In this document: positions 11,101 through 21,298 of the stretch, piece after piece | Layout of the letters: each line of letters starts with the position of its first letter | Position numbering within the stretch: position 1 is the stretch's first letter | Origin: Mugil cephalus | Lineage: Eukaryota; Chordata; Actinopteri; Mugiliformes; Mugilidae | DNA: 64,000 bases | Assembly (NCBI RefSeq): GCF_022458985.1 | Contig: NC_061786.1 | Span: 4,900,001-4,964,000, forward strand | Direction of reading: 5' to 3' | Notes under the pieces: generated by a model | What the model saw: only the letters and a program-made list of their open reading frames with translations | Told to the model about the DNA's origin: nothing | Database searches by the model: none | Position numbers and translations under genes: made by a program

Positions 11101-11295
11101 AAACAAGGTTGGTTTTCAAATGAATGTAAAAATAGCTATTAAAGACTGAAGTAGTACGAGGCTTTTGGACTTACTTTCACACTCCGAATCTCCACAGACC
11201 TTGTAGTCAGACAACAATCCTAGATTGAAGTGAGGAAAAATCACCAAAGCTGCACCTATGATCAACAGGAATCTACAAGCATGTGAAAGATCCAT
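1..11295 (-). CDS. mia2: MIA SH3 domain ER export factor 2 (TALI/cTAGE5), partial at the 3' end
   Basis: ER-membrane receptor of the TANGO1 family, which in vertebrates helps load large cargo (collagens, lipoproteins) into COPII carriers at ER exit sites. Coding exons on the minus strand, each with AG/GT borders: 11175-11295, 10903-11036, 10273-10359, 5183-10130, 4935-5117, 4575-4651, 2427-2558, 2282-2303, 2049-2137, 1683-1754, 1052-1162, 889-960, 649-753, 304-426, <1-139. All phases agree: the first six sum to 1850 codons (lumenal part) and the rest add about 288 before the window edge. Order: signal peptide, MIA-type SH3, long acidic region with W-G motifs and a 9-residue repeat, transmembrane segment, cytosolic coiled coil. 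The C-terminal coiled coil and proline-rich domain lie outside the window. Identified as MIA2 rather than MIA3 because of the TGWLGFG-like motifs and the SALPDDLRPGPDLYGVPWE junction, which resembles human MIA2 (ALPEGMRPDSNLYGFPWE, from memory). Confidence 0.93.
2282..2303 (-). CDS. mia2: mia2 22-nt microexon after the membrane span
   Basis: Only 22 nt long, coding IKSRLYR plus one base, between TTGTCAG and GTAAGT. It restores phase with the next exon (2049-2137: 22+89 nt = 37 codons). The product SRLYR is the juxtamembrane basic motif, matching SRLYVGRE in human MIA2 (from memory). Confidence 0.85.
2427..2558 (-). CDS. mia2: mia2 transmembrane exon
   Basis: A 44-codon exon between a CTTCAG acceptor and a GTGAGT donor. 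It encodes VVSALPDDLRPGPDLYGVPW followed by the hydrophobic span VIVTGLLGLVTMLIF and the basic/cysteine stop CRCYSS. It is shared by the long and short isoforms. The junction wording and the membrane span match the equivalent site in human MIA2 closely, and this is one of the strongest identifiers of the gene. Confidence 0.93.
3429..3530 (-). CDS. mia2: mia2 alternative first exon (short, cTAGE5-like isoform)
   Basis: A 102-bp exon of exactly 34 codons begins with an ATG at 3530 (MAEHPISDQLASKAVDFQAT, then AEAYYSIAVEKVKD) and ends at a GTACGT donor in phase 0. That is the phase needed to join the transmembrane exon starting VVSALPDD. It has no signal peptide and replaces everything upstream, so its product would start just before the membrane segment, like the cTAGE5 form in mammals. 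It lies about 1 kb below exon 6 and is preceded by sequence that looks like a promoter (TSS-type, CpG-bearing). Expression is inferred, not seen. Confidence 0.8.
3531..4110 (-). promoter_or_regulatory. mia2: Candidate internal promoter of the short mia2 transcript
   Basis: Sequence directly upstream of the internal ATG exon contains several CpG dinucleotides (around 3595-3680) and no splice acceptor just before the ATG. The exon is therefore best explained as a first exon with its own transcription start. The exact start cannot be read from sequence alone. Confidence 0.45.
4575..5117 (-). CDS. mia2: mia2 exons 5-6: membrane-proximal lumenal segment
   Basis: Exon 5 (4935-5117) continues the reading frame with MILDYVNQNACVPLSNAADS and a Ser/Cys-rich then charged tail. 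Exon 6 (4575-4651) encodes DSMKQILDFVYQTAEDATTF and ends AHAVME at a GTAAGA donor in phase 0. Exon 6 aligns by position and character with the stretch just before the transmembrane junction of human MIA2, and it joins in frame to the exon at 2427-2558, skipping the internal first exon at 3429-3530. Confidence 0.85.
5183..10130 (-). CDS. mia2: mia2 exon 4: giant acidic lumenal exon
   Basis: One 4948-bp exon, about 1650 codons, continuously open, running from KSDFFCMDESGFP (acceptor ...CATTAG) to ...SDVSNHQ (donor AAG|GTACTT). It opens with an eight-residue poly-Asp run, then has five W/F-G motif blocks (SSVTGWLGLAK, SSVTGWLGFGG, STVTGWFGFK, LSSRLGFGQ, RIGGIMGFGQ), a very Glu/Lys/Gln-rich low-complexity stretch, about 34 copies of a 9-residue repeat, and a last motif near GAFGLFKDAFGFL. 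The C-terminal ~100 residues are less biased and include LTKYYKNLLAHMTVDETTLL, which looks helical and folded. The exon appears much longer than the equivalent region of mammalian MIA2 because of the expanded acidic and repeat sections (family length from memory). Confidence 0.93.
6372..7286 (-). repeat. mia2: In-frame 27-bp minisatellite coding for a 9-residue repeat in mia2
   Basis: About 34 tandem units of 27 bp, all in frame. The consensus residue unit is VKQVELPEE, with alternates such as VKQVEVTKE, VKQTELPEE and VKQVELMEE. Units often alternate between a PEE and a TKE or MEE ending, giving a 54-bp higher-order period. Hydrophobic residues sit at fixed positions and charges alternate, so an extended or helical highly charged rod is plausible. 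The first and last units are more diverged (GRQVELTKE and VKQVEVTEQ), as expected for an array that homogenises from its centre. It probably varies in copy number between individuals. Confidence 0.95.
9229..9815 (-). other. mia2: Cluster of W/F-G motifs in the mia2 lumenal region
   Basis: Five spaced copies of a short hydrophobic motif lie in otherwise acidic, Ser-rich sequence: SSVTGWLGLAK, SSVTGWLGFGG, STVTGWFGFK, LSSRLGFGQ and RIGGIMGFGQ. A sixth, GAFGLFKDAFGFL, occurs near 5753-5800. Human MIA2 has similar blocks (for example STGWFGGGFTSYLGFG, from memory), so they look like conserved short linear motifs. Their partner is not something the sequence shows. Confidence 0.75.
10273..11036 (-). 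CDS. mia2: mia2 exons 2-3: MIA-type SH3 domain
   Basis: Exon 2 (10903-11036) encodes LMSRVQAIRDYHGKDCRYLS and goes on to GDTIFVYHKL and REDLWAG. Exon 3 (10273-10359) encodes DKQFGYFPKDAVREEQVY. Together with exon 1 these are the full MIA/OTOR-type SH3 fold: the ALYDY-like RDY, the DLWAG turn and the GYFP motif are all present. In TANGO1 this domain recruits cargo through HSP47; whether MIA2 does the same is less clear. Exon 2 ends in ...GGCACT followed by GTATGT, and exon 3 is entered from a TTTCAG acceptor. Confidence 0.93.
11175..11295 (-). CDS. mia2: mia2 exon 1: signal peptide and start of the MIA SH3 domain
   Basis: The ATG is at 11295 reading leftwards. The first residues are MDLSHACRFLLIIGAALVIF, a short polar start and then a hydrophobic core, as in a cleavable ER signal peptide. 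Next comes LLSDYKVCGDSECE, the cysteine-bearing opening of the MIA domain, where the paired cysteines form a disulfide in the family. The donor is a GTAAG motif just below 11175. The start is chosen because no upstream in-frame coding is visible and the signal peptide begins directly there. Confidence 0.92.
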
Positions 11296-11890
11296 TGTTG
11301 CTGTTTTTTAGCAGGAGTGTGTCAAAAGAAAATGTCCATAATGGGTTGGAAATGCTGTAGCTCCAGCCAGTTGTGCTGGCAAGTGGACATTGCCTCTAAG
11401 CTGCTGTGATGAAGACTCAATGGTAAATGAAAAAGCTGAGATAAGATATAAGGGGTAGCAAGGGGATAATCATTAACAAGAGCTGCTTGCAATACTAAAC
11501 CGTATCTGGTCAGTATTCAAAGGTTTTTATTTTATTTTAGACGTTAATATTAGAGAGACATATTCATTAAATTTATATTTAACTGCGAAATAAACAAACA
11601 AACATGGCGACAGATGCGTGATTTTGACTGCCCCAACATGTCGTGGACTTCGGCCTTTAGCCAAACCCAGCTGACAACGCGTGTAGCATTTTGTTCCTAT
11701 GGCAACAACCCTCGCGCACAAAGATAGCGTCATCATTCCACGTCTAAAGGCAAGATGGCTGCTTAGTTTGTCTGTAGCCTAAACACCTGTTAAAACTTTT
11801 GTGATTTTGGTGGGAATGTGTCGGTATTTTATTCGCGTTCGTCAGACTTTTACCTCTTATAGTTTGAAGTTAGCTTACAACTGATACAAA
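11296..11890. promoter_or_regulatory. Divergent promoter shared by mia2 and gemin2
   Basis: Only 595 bp separate the two start codons, which point away from each other. An X-box-like palindrome (GTTCCTATGGCAAC, 11693-11706, close to the RFX consensus) and a YY1-like AAGATGGC (11752-11759) lie on the gemin2 side. A second ATGGCG-containing site is near 11604. No TATA box is evident at a useful distance from gemin2. Shared regulation is inferred from spacing. Confidence 0.6.
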
Positions 11891-14800
11891 ATGAAATCGG
11901 ACGCGGAAGAGTTAATGCCGAGGCTGCTGCCCGTGGAGTGTGGAGCCAGCACGGAAGACCTGAACCTGAATGGACCGCCGAGGAACCCCCAGGAATACCT
12001 GCGACAGGTCCAGTAAGTTCACACCGAGTTACATTACCCTGCCCGGATACCTGCCGTGAGCTTCACTGAAACCGCCACCGGAAACCGTTTATATAGTGTA
12101 AAGTAATAGTGTCGCGCTAAATAAATTCCATTCACCTTTTGTACCCCTCGAGGGAAGTTTAGTAGTTGAGCCAATATGACTGCTTGACTGATGTGTATCC
12201 ATTTCAAAAGGCTGGAGGCGTCATTGTGTCCAGAGGTGGTGGTTGCTCAGATTGACCCAAAGAAACTGAAGAAGAGACAAACAGTTCAAGTATCGGTGAG
12301 TATAAAACAAAGTCTATGGCTTGTGTTTGGTATTGGGAATGAATAGTCCACTGTCCAGATACTCAGTAAAGGAACTGCTAAGGGATGGGCAATGCCTTTT
12401 TTGTTAATGATACAAGTCCTGTGAGCTTCAAAACTAATTTAAAAAAGTATAAAAAGTACTTGAGTGTTCACCTTAGTAAGAAACTGGACTGCACTAACCA
12501 TGCTGGGGCACTTTATGAGAAAGGCCAAAGCAGACCCTGGCTACTAAGGACTAGTCCTTCTATGACTCTGTGGTGGTATCAGCCTTATTATGAAGCAGCG
12601 GCATCTCAGCAGAGCCTGTGGAGGTGGTGGGTGATCGGACAATGGAGGCAAAGCTGTCATCCCTGATGGAATACCGATCCCACCTCCATCCCAAGCTACC
12701 ACAGGTCCTTCCTATCTGCTGCTGTGATGCTGTACAACTAAGCCTGCTCCCAGTAGACCACATATGTAGGAACTGCTGTTCTATTTGATTTGCTACTTTT
12801 GTATTTGTTTAATCTTTGCTTTTCCTTGGCTGGTGTGCACTATCCTTACTACTTGCTGCTGTAACCCTGGATATTTCCCTGCTGTGGGATAAATTAAATG
12901 ATAATTTTATCTTATATATTTGTTCAAATAGGCTTCAAAGTAAAGAACGCCATGTAAGCTGGTTTAAAACCAACTAGAAGCCTTACTTCTAGACATAGAG
13001 CTGTGATGAGCTTGTCTTCTGTGTTTCAGGTTGCAGGCTGTCCTGCTGCCCCACTGGGTTTCTCCCCCAGCCTCAGTTGGCAACAGCAGCAAGTCAGTAA
13101 ATTCTCTGATGTCAGACAGGTAAATGAATGAATGTTTCTATTATCTACGCCCGTTATCAAAAAAAAAAAAAAAATAAAAAAAAAAAATCAGAGTGCTTCT
13201 TTGACCAATTTTTGACCTTTTGTCATCAGTAAAATGTGCTGATTATTGCTTGTTTGCTTTTAGGGTCACCACATGTAACAGAGGTATAGCTTCCACTCTG
13301 ATAAGGGGTTTAGACAAGATGTTGGCGCACAGACGTGCAGCGGCTTCTCAAACTCCCAGTCCAAACGTATTTGTTTCTTTCAGAGCATCACGAAAAACAG
13401 GAAACACTGGAGTAGCCAGACTCTCGATGACAACGTGCTGTTGGTGAGGAGGCATCACAGACTTCATTCAACTGTTTTACACGTTGTCCTGTGCACATTT
13501 AATATCATCGTCACCATATTGCATGTTTCAGCCTGAGCGCACGTGCTCCTGCATAGACTCAAATTAGTCAGATTTTGAGTAATGTTCACATTTAGCTCCA
13601 AATCTGTTATATTTTACACACTGTTTTCTGCTTTGTATCTGTACACAGATGTGCATGAGAGCACTTACAATTTTCCGCATCATTTTTTATTTCTCCAAAT
13701 ACAACAGACCAACTGAGATCAACCAGGTTGATTAACATCTATAAATGTTTGATCCGATCTAAAAATCTTACTGACTCCGTTTGTGCCTGTATTCCTAAGT
13801 CAGGGCAGAATCCTTCTATCCTGACCACCGGAAATCTTAATATCACGTTTTCTAGCTTTCCAGAACATTTGAATGAGTTCTAAATATAATATCTTTACGT
13901 ATGTGTGTTTTACAGCCAAAGCTGGCTGATGAGGAGGGCTGGAAGAGATTTTGTTTAGGAGAGAACATTTATCGTGGCTCTTCTGCCTGCCACACAGATG
14001 CAGATCCGGAGCCAGCACTGGATTATAGCAAGGTTGTATGAATGTTTATGTACATAGTGAAGACTTCTTTAAATGGTGATTCGTTTTATATTTGTTTCTG
14101 GAAAGCAGTTTGTCTCTGCTTACTCCTTTTAATAAAAAAGAAAACTGAATATGACTTATGAAACACTTTTTCCACAATAGCAGTATTTTACATTTAGCCA
14201 AAATAGTACCTTTTATTTGATGAGACACACTTTTGAGTACTTCTATCGCTCCATTTGTTTATATTCAGGTGGGGTTCCCTCCCTTTCAAAGCATCGTCAG
14301 CAGACTAAACCAGGTAAATGGCTTTTACACTTATTAGTCACACTCCAAACCGGTTCAGTAGTCCTATTAGTGTTTGTTTTCTCCCACTGTTGTGTGTCTA
14401 CAGTCCACGGTGCTCATGGTGTTGGAAGTCCTCATCAGCTGGTTTGAGGAACGAGACTTTGTTCCACAGTTGGTGAGTTTGGAAACATGTCACTCTTATA
14501 TAATAAATTAACAGAACCTAAGGATTTATTTAGCATTTACTTTGTCATGAGGACATGTGGAGAAGGAATAGTCTTGTTTTTTAGTAGATATTTGTATTGA
14601 CTTTCTTCATTTCCTGCATTTTAAATACAAAACCCAGTTGACTCACGTGTTATTACAGGGTCGCTGGTTGTATGCTTTGTTAGCCTGCTTGGAGAAGCCT
14701 CTACTCCCAGAAGCCCACTCATCCATCAGACAACTGGCCAGGAGATGTGCTCAGCTCCGCAGCACGCTGGTAAGCTCCCATCTTACCATCCTCCATGATG

Positions 14801-15310
14801 CAACACCAATGTACTGTACCCAAAGGCACCTACTCTCTAAAACCTACAAGCACTAGATTCAGATCATTTTACTAAAGTAAAAGCCCCAATACAACAATGT
14901 AGAAAGAAACACACAATTACAAGTTAAAGATCTATATGGAAAAGCTAAATAAAGTACGTACTGTTTGCATTAGCTACAAAATGTGTTTCAGATATTAAAT
15001 TCAAAGTACGGGCTTGAGCTGGACTACTACATTTTATTCTACACTACATGATGGGGATGTCACAATGGATATCAGGAGACCCATATCAGGGCATTTTTAA
15101 AATGATTGCATCAGACTGAGACTTAGCAAAGCCACATGTTTTGTATTTGTTTTTGTTTCACAACTGCTGCAAATTAAGCCAAACACTAAAGAACACGAAT
15201 AAAAGGTGATATGTGGAAGTACTTTACAAAACTGAGAAGCCGTTTATAATGGTGGTCTGAGCAGAACTGTGATTCAGTAGTAGTATCTTTCAACAAATAA
15301 GATATTTCTG

Positions 15311-15346
<36 letters not shown>

Positions 15347-16015
15347 AAAACATCCAACTATAGGTGTTCTTTGTGATAGGAGCCAATACACTTTTACTTT
15401 CTGTACTATTTCCTATTTTGCACAATGAAGAAGCAGGTATTTTTTTCTTGAAGCATTGCAAAACTATTCAACTGTCAAGCGTTTAGACATTACACTGATT
15501 TTGAAGTTTACTGTACTTCACTAGTTGCACAATGCACACAACCAGGGAAAATGGAAGCAAGATAAGAAAAGACCTGGGGAATGTGAGAATATGAGAAGCT
15601 GAAAGCAACAAATCCCTGTTGGGTGAAACTGTTTACTTCTAGACTCTGATCTGAAAAGTGACACCGACACAATATTTACTTTTCATCAGTACTGGACTGG
15701 ATGAGTGTTAAGTCTGATTGTATCTGTTCTGCTTCAATGAATCTGCAGGATAACCAAGAGGATGAGAAACTGCCTGCCCTCAACCTACTCATCTGTCTTG
15801 TTGCCAGGTGAGTCCAAACATTTTGTCATCAAGTGTGAAGACTGTCTGCATGTTTAGTTACATATAATCAAATCGCAGAGCAACAGTTTGACCCAACAAC
15901 GAATGTCCAAGGTTTACCATGTTGATGGTTTCTACTGTAGTGCAGGTTTGTTGACTTCCTCCTGTTTATCTGCAGATACTTTGAGCAGAATGATCTCGCC
16001 GATCAGCCGGAGTGA
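11891..16015 (+). CDS. gemin2: Gem-associated protein 2, SMN complex subunit
   Basis: Gemin2 binds SMN and cradles the Sm D1/D2/F/E/G pentamer during spliceosomal snRNP assembly. Ten exons: 11891-12012, 12211-12295, 13030-13119, 13384-13443, 13916-14032, 14269-14313, 14404-14472, 14659-14769, 15749-15807, 15976-16015. They add to 798 bp, 265 residues plus stop, against about 280 in human. Residues recognised: [11 protein letters not shown] near the start, [26 protein letters not shown]-like [68 protein letters not shown] and the end QPE. Every junction is GT/AG and in phase. The ATG at 11891 is the first in frame and gives [12 protein letters not shown]. Converges with pnn at its 3' end. Confidence 0.95.
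12600..12911 (+). mobile_element. Degenerate LINE 3' end in gemin2 intron 2
   Basis: Sequence inside the intron ends in CTGTGGGATAAATTAAATG then ATAATTTTATCTTAT, the tail style of teleost LINEs with a GGATAAATAAAGG-type end. The preceding bases carry broken remains of a reverse-transcriptase C terminus. It is old: stops and frameshifts break all frames. Confidence 0.5.
15311..15333. repeat. (TA)n microsatellite in gemin2 intron 8
   Basis: About 11 TA units followed by a T-rich run. Simple-sequence repeat in the longest gemin2 intron (14770-15748), which otherwise shows nothing recognisable. Confidence 0.9.
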
Positions 16016-16316
16016 AGAGGAACCTGGACTGTTTTGTGTTGAGTACAACACATTCAGGAAAATGTTGTTCTCAGTGCTGCTGGAATCCGTGGGTCCCCGT
16101 GAGGTTGTGATCTCATGCCAGCAACAAAACCACATCCCAAGAGGCTGGATCATGAACTCAACATTTCTGTTAGCAAGGAAATTCATTACCTGAACAGGCT
16201 TGCGTACATACAGCAGAATAGAAGGCTGTGTTTATTTTATTGCTTTTATGGGGGGAGTAGTGGAACTTCAGAATCTACTGGTGACCCTCCTTAGCCATTT
16301 GTTGTAAGATTTGTCT

Positions 16317-16322
16317 ATTAAA
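16317..16322 (+). terminator. gemin2: gemin2 poly(A) signal (ATTAAA)
   Basis: ATTAAA about 300 bp after the stop, in AT-rich sequence and followed by T/G-rich downstream sequence near 16340-16380. It is the best candidate for the end of the gemin2 message. Confidence 0.6.
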
Positions 16323-16549
16323 CTGATTTTTTGAAATAACTTCACTTGTGGACATTTCTCATTGAGCTTCTGTAAGTACTGGAGTTGCTGAAGAGTACGG
16401 CTAAAAAGACTGACCTATTGAACTATTGTGTTTAAAATGCAAGATTTTAACCTTTCAGATGGGACATTTTTGTGCAGTAGGACATTAGATTTGTGAAAAT
16501 AATTCATTGATTAAAAAACTCCACACGCATTTCCATTGATACCTCACCT

Positions 16550-16555
16550 TTTATT
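16550..16555 (-). terminator. pnn: pnn poly(A) signal (AATAAA on the minus strand)
   Basis: TTTATT on the plus strand reads AATAAA on the minus strand, about 570 bp past the pnn stop. The pnn 3' UTR (16556-17120) would therefore end near 16530, roughly 200 bp from the gemin2 end coming the other way. Confidence 0.55.
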
Positions 16556-17120
16556 TGAAGCAGATTATCAGTCATTACAAAAAAAGGGGAAAACTTTCAA
16601 AGCCCAATATATGAGCGAATCACACTTGACATTGGAGATACCAGTGCTGCCACAACAACTTGAAAATACAACTACTGTATGTGAACAGTCACCACCAACA
16701 GCCCAGCCTAAGGCTTAATGACCAAGATGAAAAAACAGAAAAATCATTCTACAACATTTCTACCTCATCGTGCCACAATGATCTTTATAAAACAAATCTC
16801 AAACTAAGGATAACTCATCTGGATTTAAAATGATCTTCTTAGTGGCTCCTACCTCAGGCAGGACAACATAACAGACTGGCTCTGTACGGTGGCCAGCAGG
16901 GCCATTTCTCTGCCAAGTAGAAGGAGCAAGCTAGAAGAAAATAACCAGCCATTCTTTCCAATTTAATTCTGATATTTCCATATAGACACTGAGATGTCCT
17001 CCTATGTTAAAACTTTCAGTGGGTCTAGTTGAAAAGTTTTAATGACACATACTAGTTTAAAAACCCCTGTTGTGAATAGTTTGGAGGTTAATTTTTTCTG
17101 CATTTTACAGTCGACCCAAA

Positions 17121-18346
17121 TTAGCGTCTTTTGTCCTTCCTGTCTCTATCTTTATGATCCCTATCGCTCCGGGACGACCTGCCCCTCCCTTCCTCGCTCC
17201 TTCTCTTTCTCCTCTCCTTGGATCCCTTCGAGTCCCTCCCTCCTCCGCTGCTCCCTCCTCTCTTATGGTGACTTCTTTCTTCTCCTTTCTTCCTGTCCCT
17301 GACTCTATCCGACGGTCTCCTCTTGCGCTTTCCACTGTCTCGGCTGCGACTTCGGCTGCTGCTGTTGGATGATGAGGAAGATGAGGATGAAGAAGACGAC
17401 GAGGAGCGGCTGGATCCGGAGGAGGAAGAGGAACTTCCGCTGGAGGAGGAGCCGGAGGAGGACGACGAAGAGCTGTTACTACGACTGCGGCCCTTTCTTT
17501 GATCTTTATCCTTCTTCCTCCCTCTGCCACCATCCTCTTCCTCCTTGGCTGGGGTGGCCCCCTTGGAATCAAGCTTTTTTTGTGAGACTTCTTCCCCTGT
17601 CTTTGTTTGTTCTGCCTTATTCACCACTTCTGAGTCCTGGACCTCACACCCAGGGACGCTGAGATCCTGTGCAGGCGTGGTGGGTACAGTTTGGGGTTCT
17701 GGGGTTGGGGAGGCCCCCTGGGTCATAGGAGATGGCTCTGCTGGTTCCCCTGCAGTGTGACTGGGCTGGTGACTGGTGTCTGGTACTTCTCGAGTGCTCA
17801 TAGCGGGTTCAGGGGACTGGGTGTCCGGAGTCTTTTCATTACGGATGTCTACAGGCTCCTGTTTACTGACTGTTTCTACCTCTTCTTCCTTCCCCCTGCC
17901 CTCCTTCTCTTCCCCCTGCTCCACTTCCATCTCTTCAGATCCTGGACTCACCTCTTTGTCTCCCTTCTCCTTCTGATCCTCTCCTTCCTTCTTCTCCCCA
18001 CCCCCCTGCTCACTAAGCTCCATCCCTTCCTCCTCTTCCTCCACCTTCTTCAAAACTTCCCTCCCTCCTGCCTCTTTTTCCTCCCCTTTATCCCCCTCCG
18101 TCACCTTACTATCCCCCTCTTTTACCCTTTCCTCCTCCTCATCTTCCTCATCCTCTTCCTCCATCTCTACACGACCCTTATTACCTGTCAGCTTGACTCC
18201 CTGACCTGCTGGCTTACCCTCCGTCGATTGGTCCATTCCTGTTGCCGCTGTGTTGCCATCCTGGTCACGGAGAGGCTGTCGCCTGGGGCGTGACTCCATC
18301 TTGCTGAGGTGTTCGGCAAATGCCTCACGCCTCTCTTCAAACACAG
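17121..18346 (-). CDS. pnn: pnn last exon: acidic tail and RS domain
   Basis: This 1226-bp exon supplies the C-terminal half of pinin. Segment order: [20 protein letters not shown] helix end, a Glu/Lys/Gly-rich segment, a Pro/Thr/Ser segment, a serine run (about 17360-17480) and an RS/KR-rich end. Such tails bind other SR proteins and are intrinsically disordered. The exon is entered at an AG in ...CTTGGCAG and joins exon 8 in phase, giving [12 protein letters not shown]. Confidence 0.93.
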
Positions 18347-21298
18347 CTGCCAAGTGAGAATTAGAAATGTACAGGTTACAGATTTATCAACAGACATTAC
18401 CGCAACATTAAGTGCATTTCCAAAATACAAACTTTACTGACTATTTAGTTTCTTGGTGGAGTCTTCGAGGAGTTTCTGTGTTGCGGAGCACATTTTTCCA
18501 GGCAGATAGAAGATATGAGGCTTGGTCTTTGTGCGAATGTATTTCACCAGGCGATTATTGTGGCTGGTCCACTCCTCTTGCTGTGGATGGCACAAAAACA
18601 CCGTTATAGGTCTTAAAGTTAAACGCTTAGTTAAAGCAAATCCTACATTCTGTTCCAACATTTCTATTTTATCAAAATGGCTACAATTAAAAGGATTTCC
18701 TGCAACAGAAACACATACGACAAACTGCTGAAGAATATAATGACATACAACTGGAAGCTACACAGAAGCTTCAAGACGGACTTTGTGATGACATTAGTTT
18801 GCCAAGATAAGAGCCAAAATTCAATTGAAATTATTTAAGAAAACCAATGTAGCATATACAACCGGATCATGTTGGCATTTTAAATAATCAACATGTTAAA
18901 TAATATTTTCTTACTAGTTGAGCTAATTCCACTTTCTGTTCCAGTAGTCTCAACTCTGTCTGCTTGGCTCTCCTCTCTTCAAACAGCTCCCTCTTTTCAT
19001 TCTCCACCTTCTTTCTTTCAGTCTCAGCCTGAACTTCGAGCTTCTGCTCAATCTCTGAACGTCTCTTTTGCTGTGGGGTCAACAACAGATGACAGTCGTT
19101 AAGAGGTAAAGGCAAAAACAAAGAACTACAATGAAACACAATCAAGACAGTATTAGCAGTTGAATTTCTGTTTCACAAATTAAAATGAAAGCAAATGAGA
19201 ACCCAATGGTAACCACTTACATTACATTAAACCACACTTGACTGAGAATTAACCTCGATAACTTGAAAAAACTGATACTGATAGCACAGTGATCCTGACT
19301 GCAGCTCTGATTATGTCCATTACATTTCATATTAAAAATAAACAATCATAATAAAACACAACATTTATGCATTTGTGACATGTGAGCCATAAAACAGAAA
19401 GACAACAGTTCACTAATAAACAGGATGGATTTCCTCACCTTTTCCGTGGAGACGTTGGACTCCTGCTTAAATTTTTGCAGGGTCCCCATCAGCAGGCCAA
19501 ACATGCGCCGATTCCTGTCCAAGACCACACAAATCAAACGTCAAACAATTTCCTTAATATATTTGTCATTCACTTCTCAGTGGATGCAAACAAACTACTA
19601 TGATCGTAATAGCTCACGGCTTGAATGGGCCTACCTCTGCTTGCCCTTCTCATCCATGGTTTGATCCTGAATGAGATCTCGGCGCGTTCGCTCCTTGGAG
19701 GTAGCTACAACGGACGACTGCAACGCCGGCTGCAGAAAGTAAAAAACATACATTGAGTCGATTTGTTGGGACAGTTTTGTCTTTGACCAAAAAAAATGGC
19801 ATTAAAATATGTCTTAGCAGTCAATCATGATAATCTTTTTCTGGAAGACAGAACTACTTTCAGCCATCTGATAAATATTGGCTTTGAAAACCGACTACCC
19901 AGATGTCAAACACCACAAACACTACTAGACTTTATAATTTGAAAAATATGACAATAATTTTTGACCATTAATGTTCGAAGAAGTTTTTTTTTTCAGGTTT
20001 CTGTTCCATCAATACTAGTTATAAATACATGGTGAGGTGAAAACTGTAAACACGAGGCTCCTTGATGCTGCAATTGCGTTACAAAAAGTCTATTTTTACC
20101 TTTTTGACATCGTCATCATCCTCGGCATCGCTGTCGTGACGCGAGTCTCTCCTGGCCCTCTGGTCCCCTGCCAATCTACACACACACATAACATAGACAC
20201 GCAAGATAAATACTTCACAAAAACAAAAACTACTGCTTTTATATGTGCCAGAAAGCCAACAATCCAAATGGTTCAATTACGGGATCTACGCAATATCAAT
20301 AAATCAATCAACAGAAACACCATCAGGCCATTCTATTACAACTAATTTAAATAAATAATTAAAAAAAAACGTGCAGAGTTAATGAATAATAATATTGCAT
20401 TAATAAGTTAATATTATATTTGATATATATTATATGTTAATGATATTAACAATAATATTGCATTATGCCAATACCCACCTCAGCAGGGCTCCTTCAATGT
20501 CTCTCTGCTTGGCAGGGGGGCCGCCGCTTCCAATGTCCGAGAGACTACGCCTGAGACAGGAAAAGGGTCTTTTATTAAAGAGCACCATTACAAATAATTA
20601 CGAAAGTTTCACTTCAACCCCAGTACGAGGGACGAAAACTACCACGGCGCCTTTCCTAACGCTGCGTGGTCGACTCGCCGACTTTAGCGGGTTACCTGAG
20701 CAGGTTGACTCCTCGTCCTCTACCTCCTCCGGGGCCTGCCATGGGACCGCCGACTCGACGGGCCTGACCCGGTCTGTAGACACAGCAGCAACAAAAACAT
20801 GATGAGACCGAAAACAATTCAGTCCAATTTACATCGTTTAAGCAACTGGTTAATTTCGGTCTCTCGCCGTTATTTAAGAGGCGGAACTCGGACAACGCCT
20901 CCACTGGGGCCTAAACATAGCTGAGCCACTGCGCTTAGTATTTCACTCCTGGGTTATGCATGGGCAGTTTTCATTGGTGTGGATAACTTTGCATTTCGGA
21001 GAAACGTGTGCTTAACTTGATAACTGTTTCTAATTAATTAACCAGAAAATGCAAAGAGCTGGAAATGTTTCCTGGTTAGCCGACTCATGCTAGCCGAGCA
21101 CACGTCGCTTGATGTTTGAATGATATGCTAGTTAGCGTATCCCTGGAAATGCGTCAAACGCGAAATAACATTTTAGACAGCTAACCTTGATTCATTGGGG
21201 TCACGTCCGGTCAATTTGCGGATATTATCGTCCACATTTTTCAAGCTTTCCTTGGCTTTTTCGAGCTGGTCTTGCAAACTCCGCACCGCCACCGCCAT
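17121..21298 (-). CDS. pnn: Pinin, SR-related exon-junction and desmosome protein
   Basis: Pinin is a nuclear-speckle splicing factor (PSAP/exon-junction-complex partner of RNPS1 and ACIN1) also reported at desmosomes. Nine exons: 21186-21298, 20696-20773, 20479-20550, 20100-20175, 19635-19729, 19439-19514, 18915-19070, 18442-18580, 17121-18346. They sum to 2031 bp, 676 residues, against about 717 in human. N-terminal part: [36 protein letters not shown], then the acidic [10 protein letters not shown]. The pinin/SDK/memA core follows ([78 protein letters not shown]). The last exon is a long Glu/Lys/Pro-rich tail ending in poly-Ser, RSRSR and [15 protein letters not shown]. The ATG at 21298 gives the conserved MAVAVRSLQ. 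Confidence 0.96.

Noticed and set aside
17691..18293. Plus-strand open frame of 200 codons rich in Leu/Phe
   Set aside because: Antisense of the Glu/Lys-rich last exon of pnn, which turns GAG/AAG codons into CTC/CTT.
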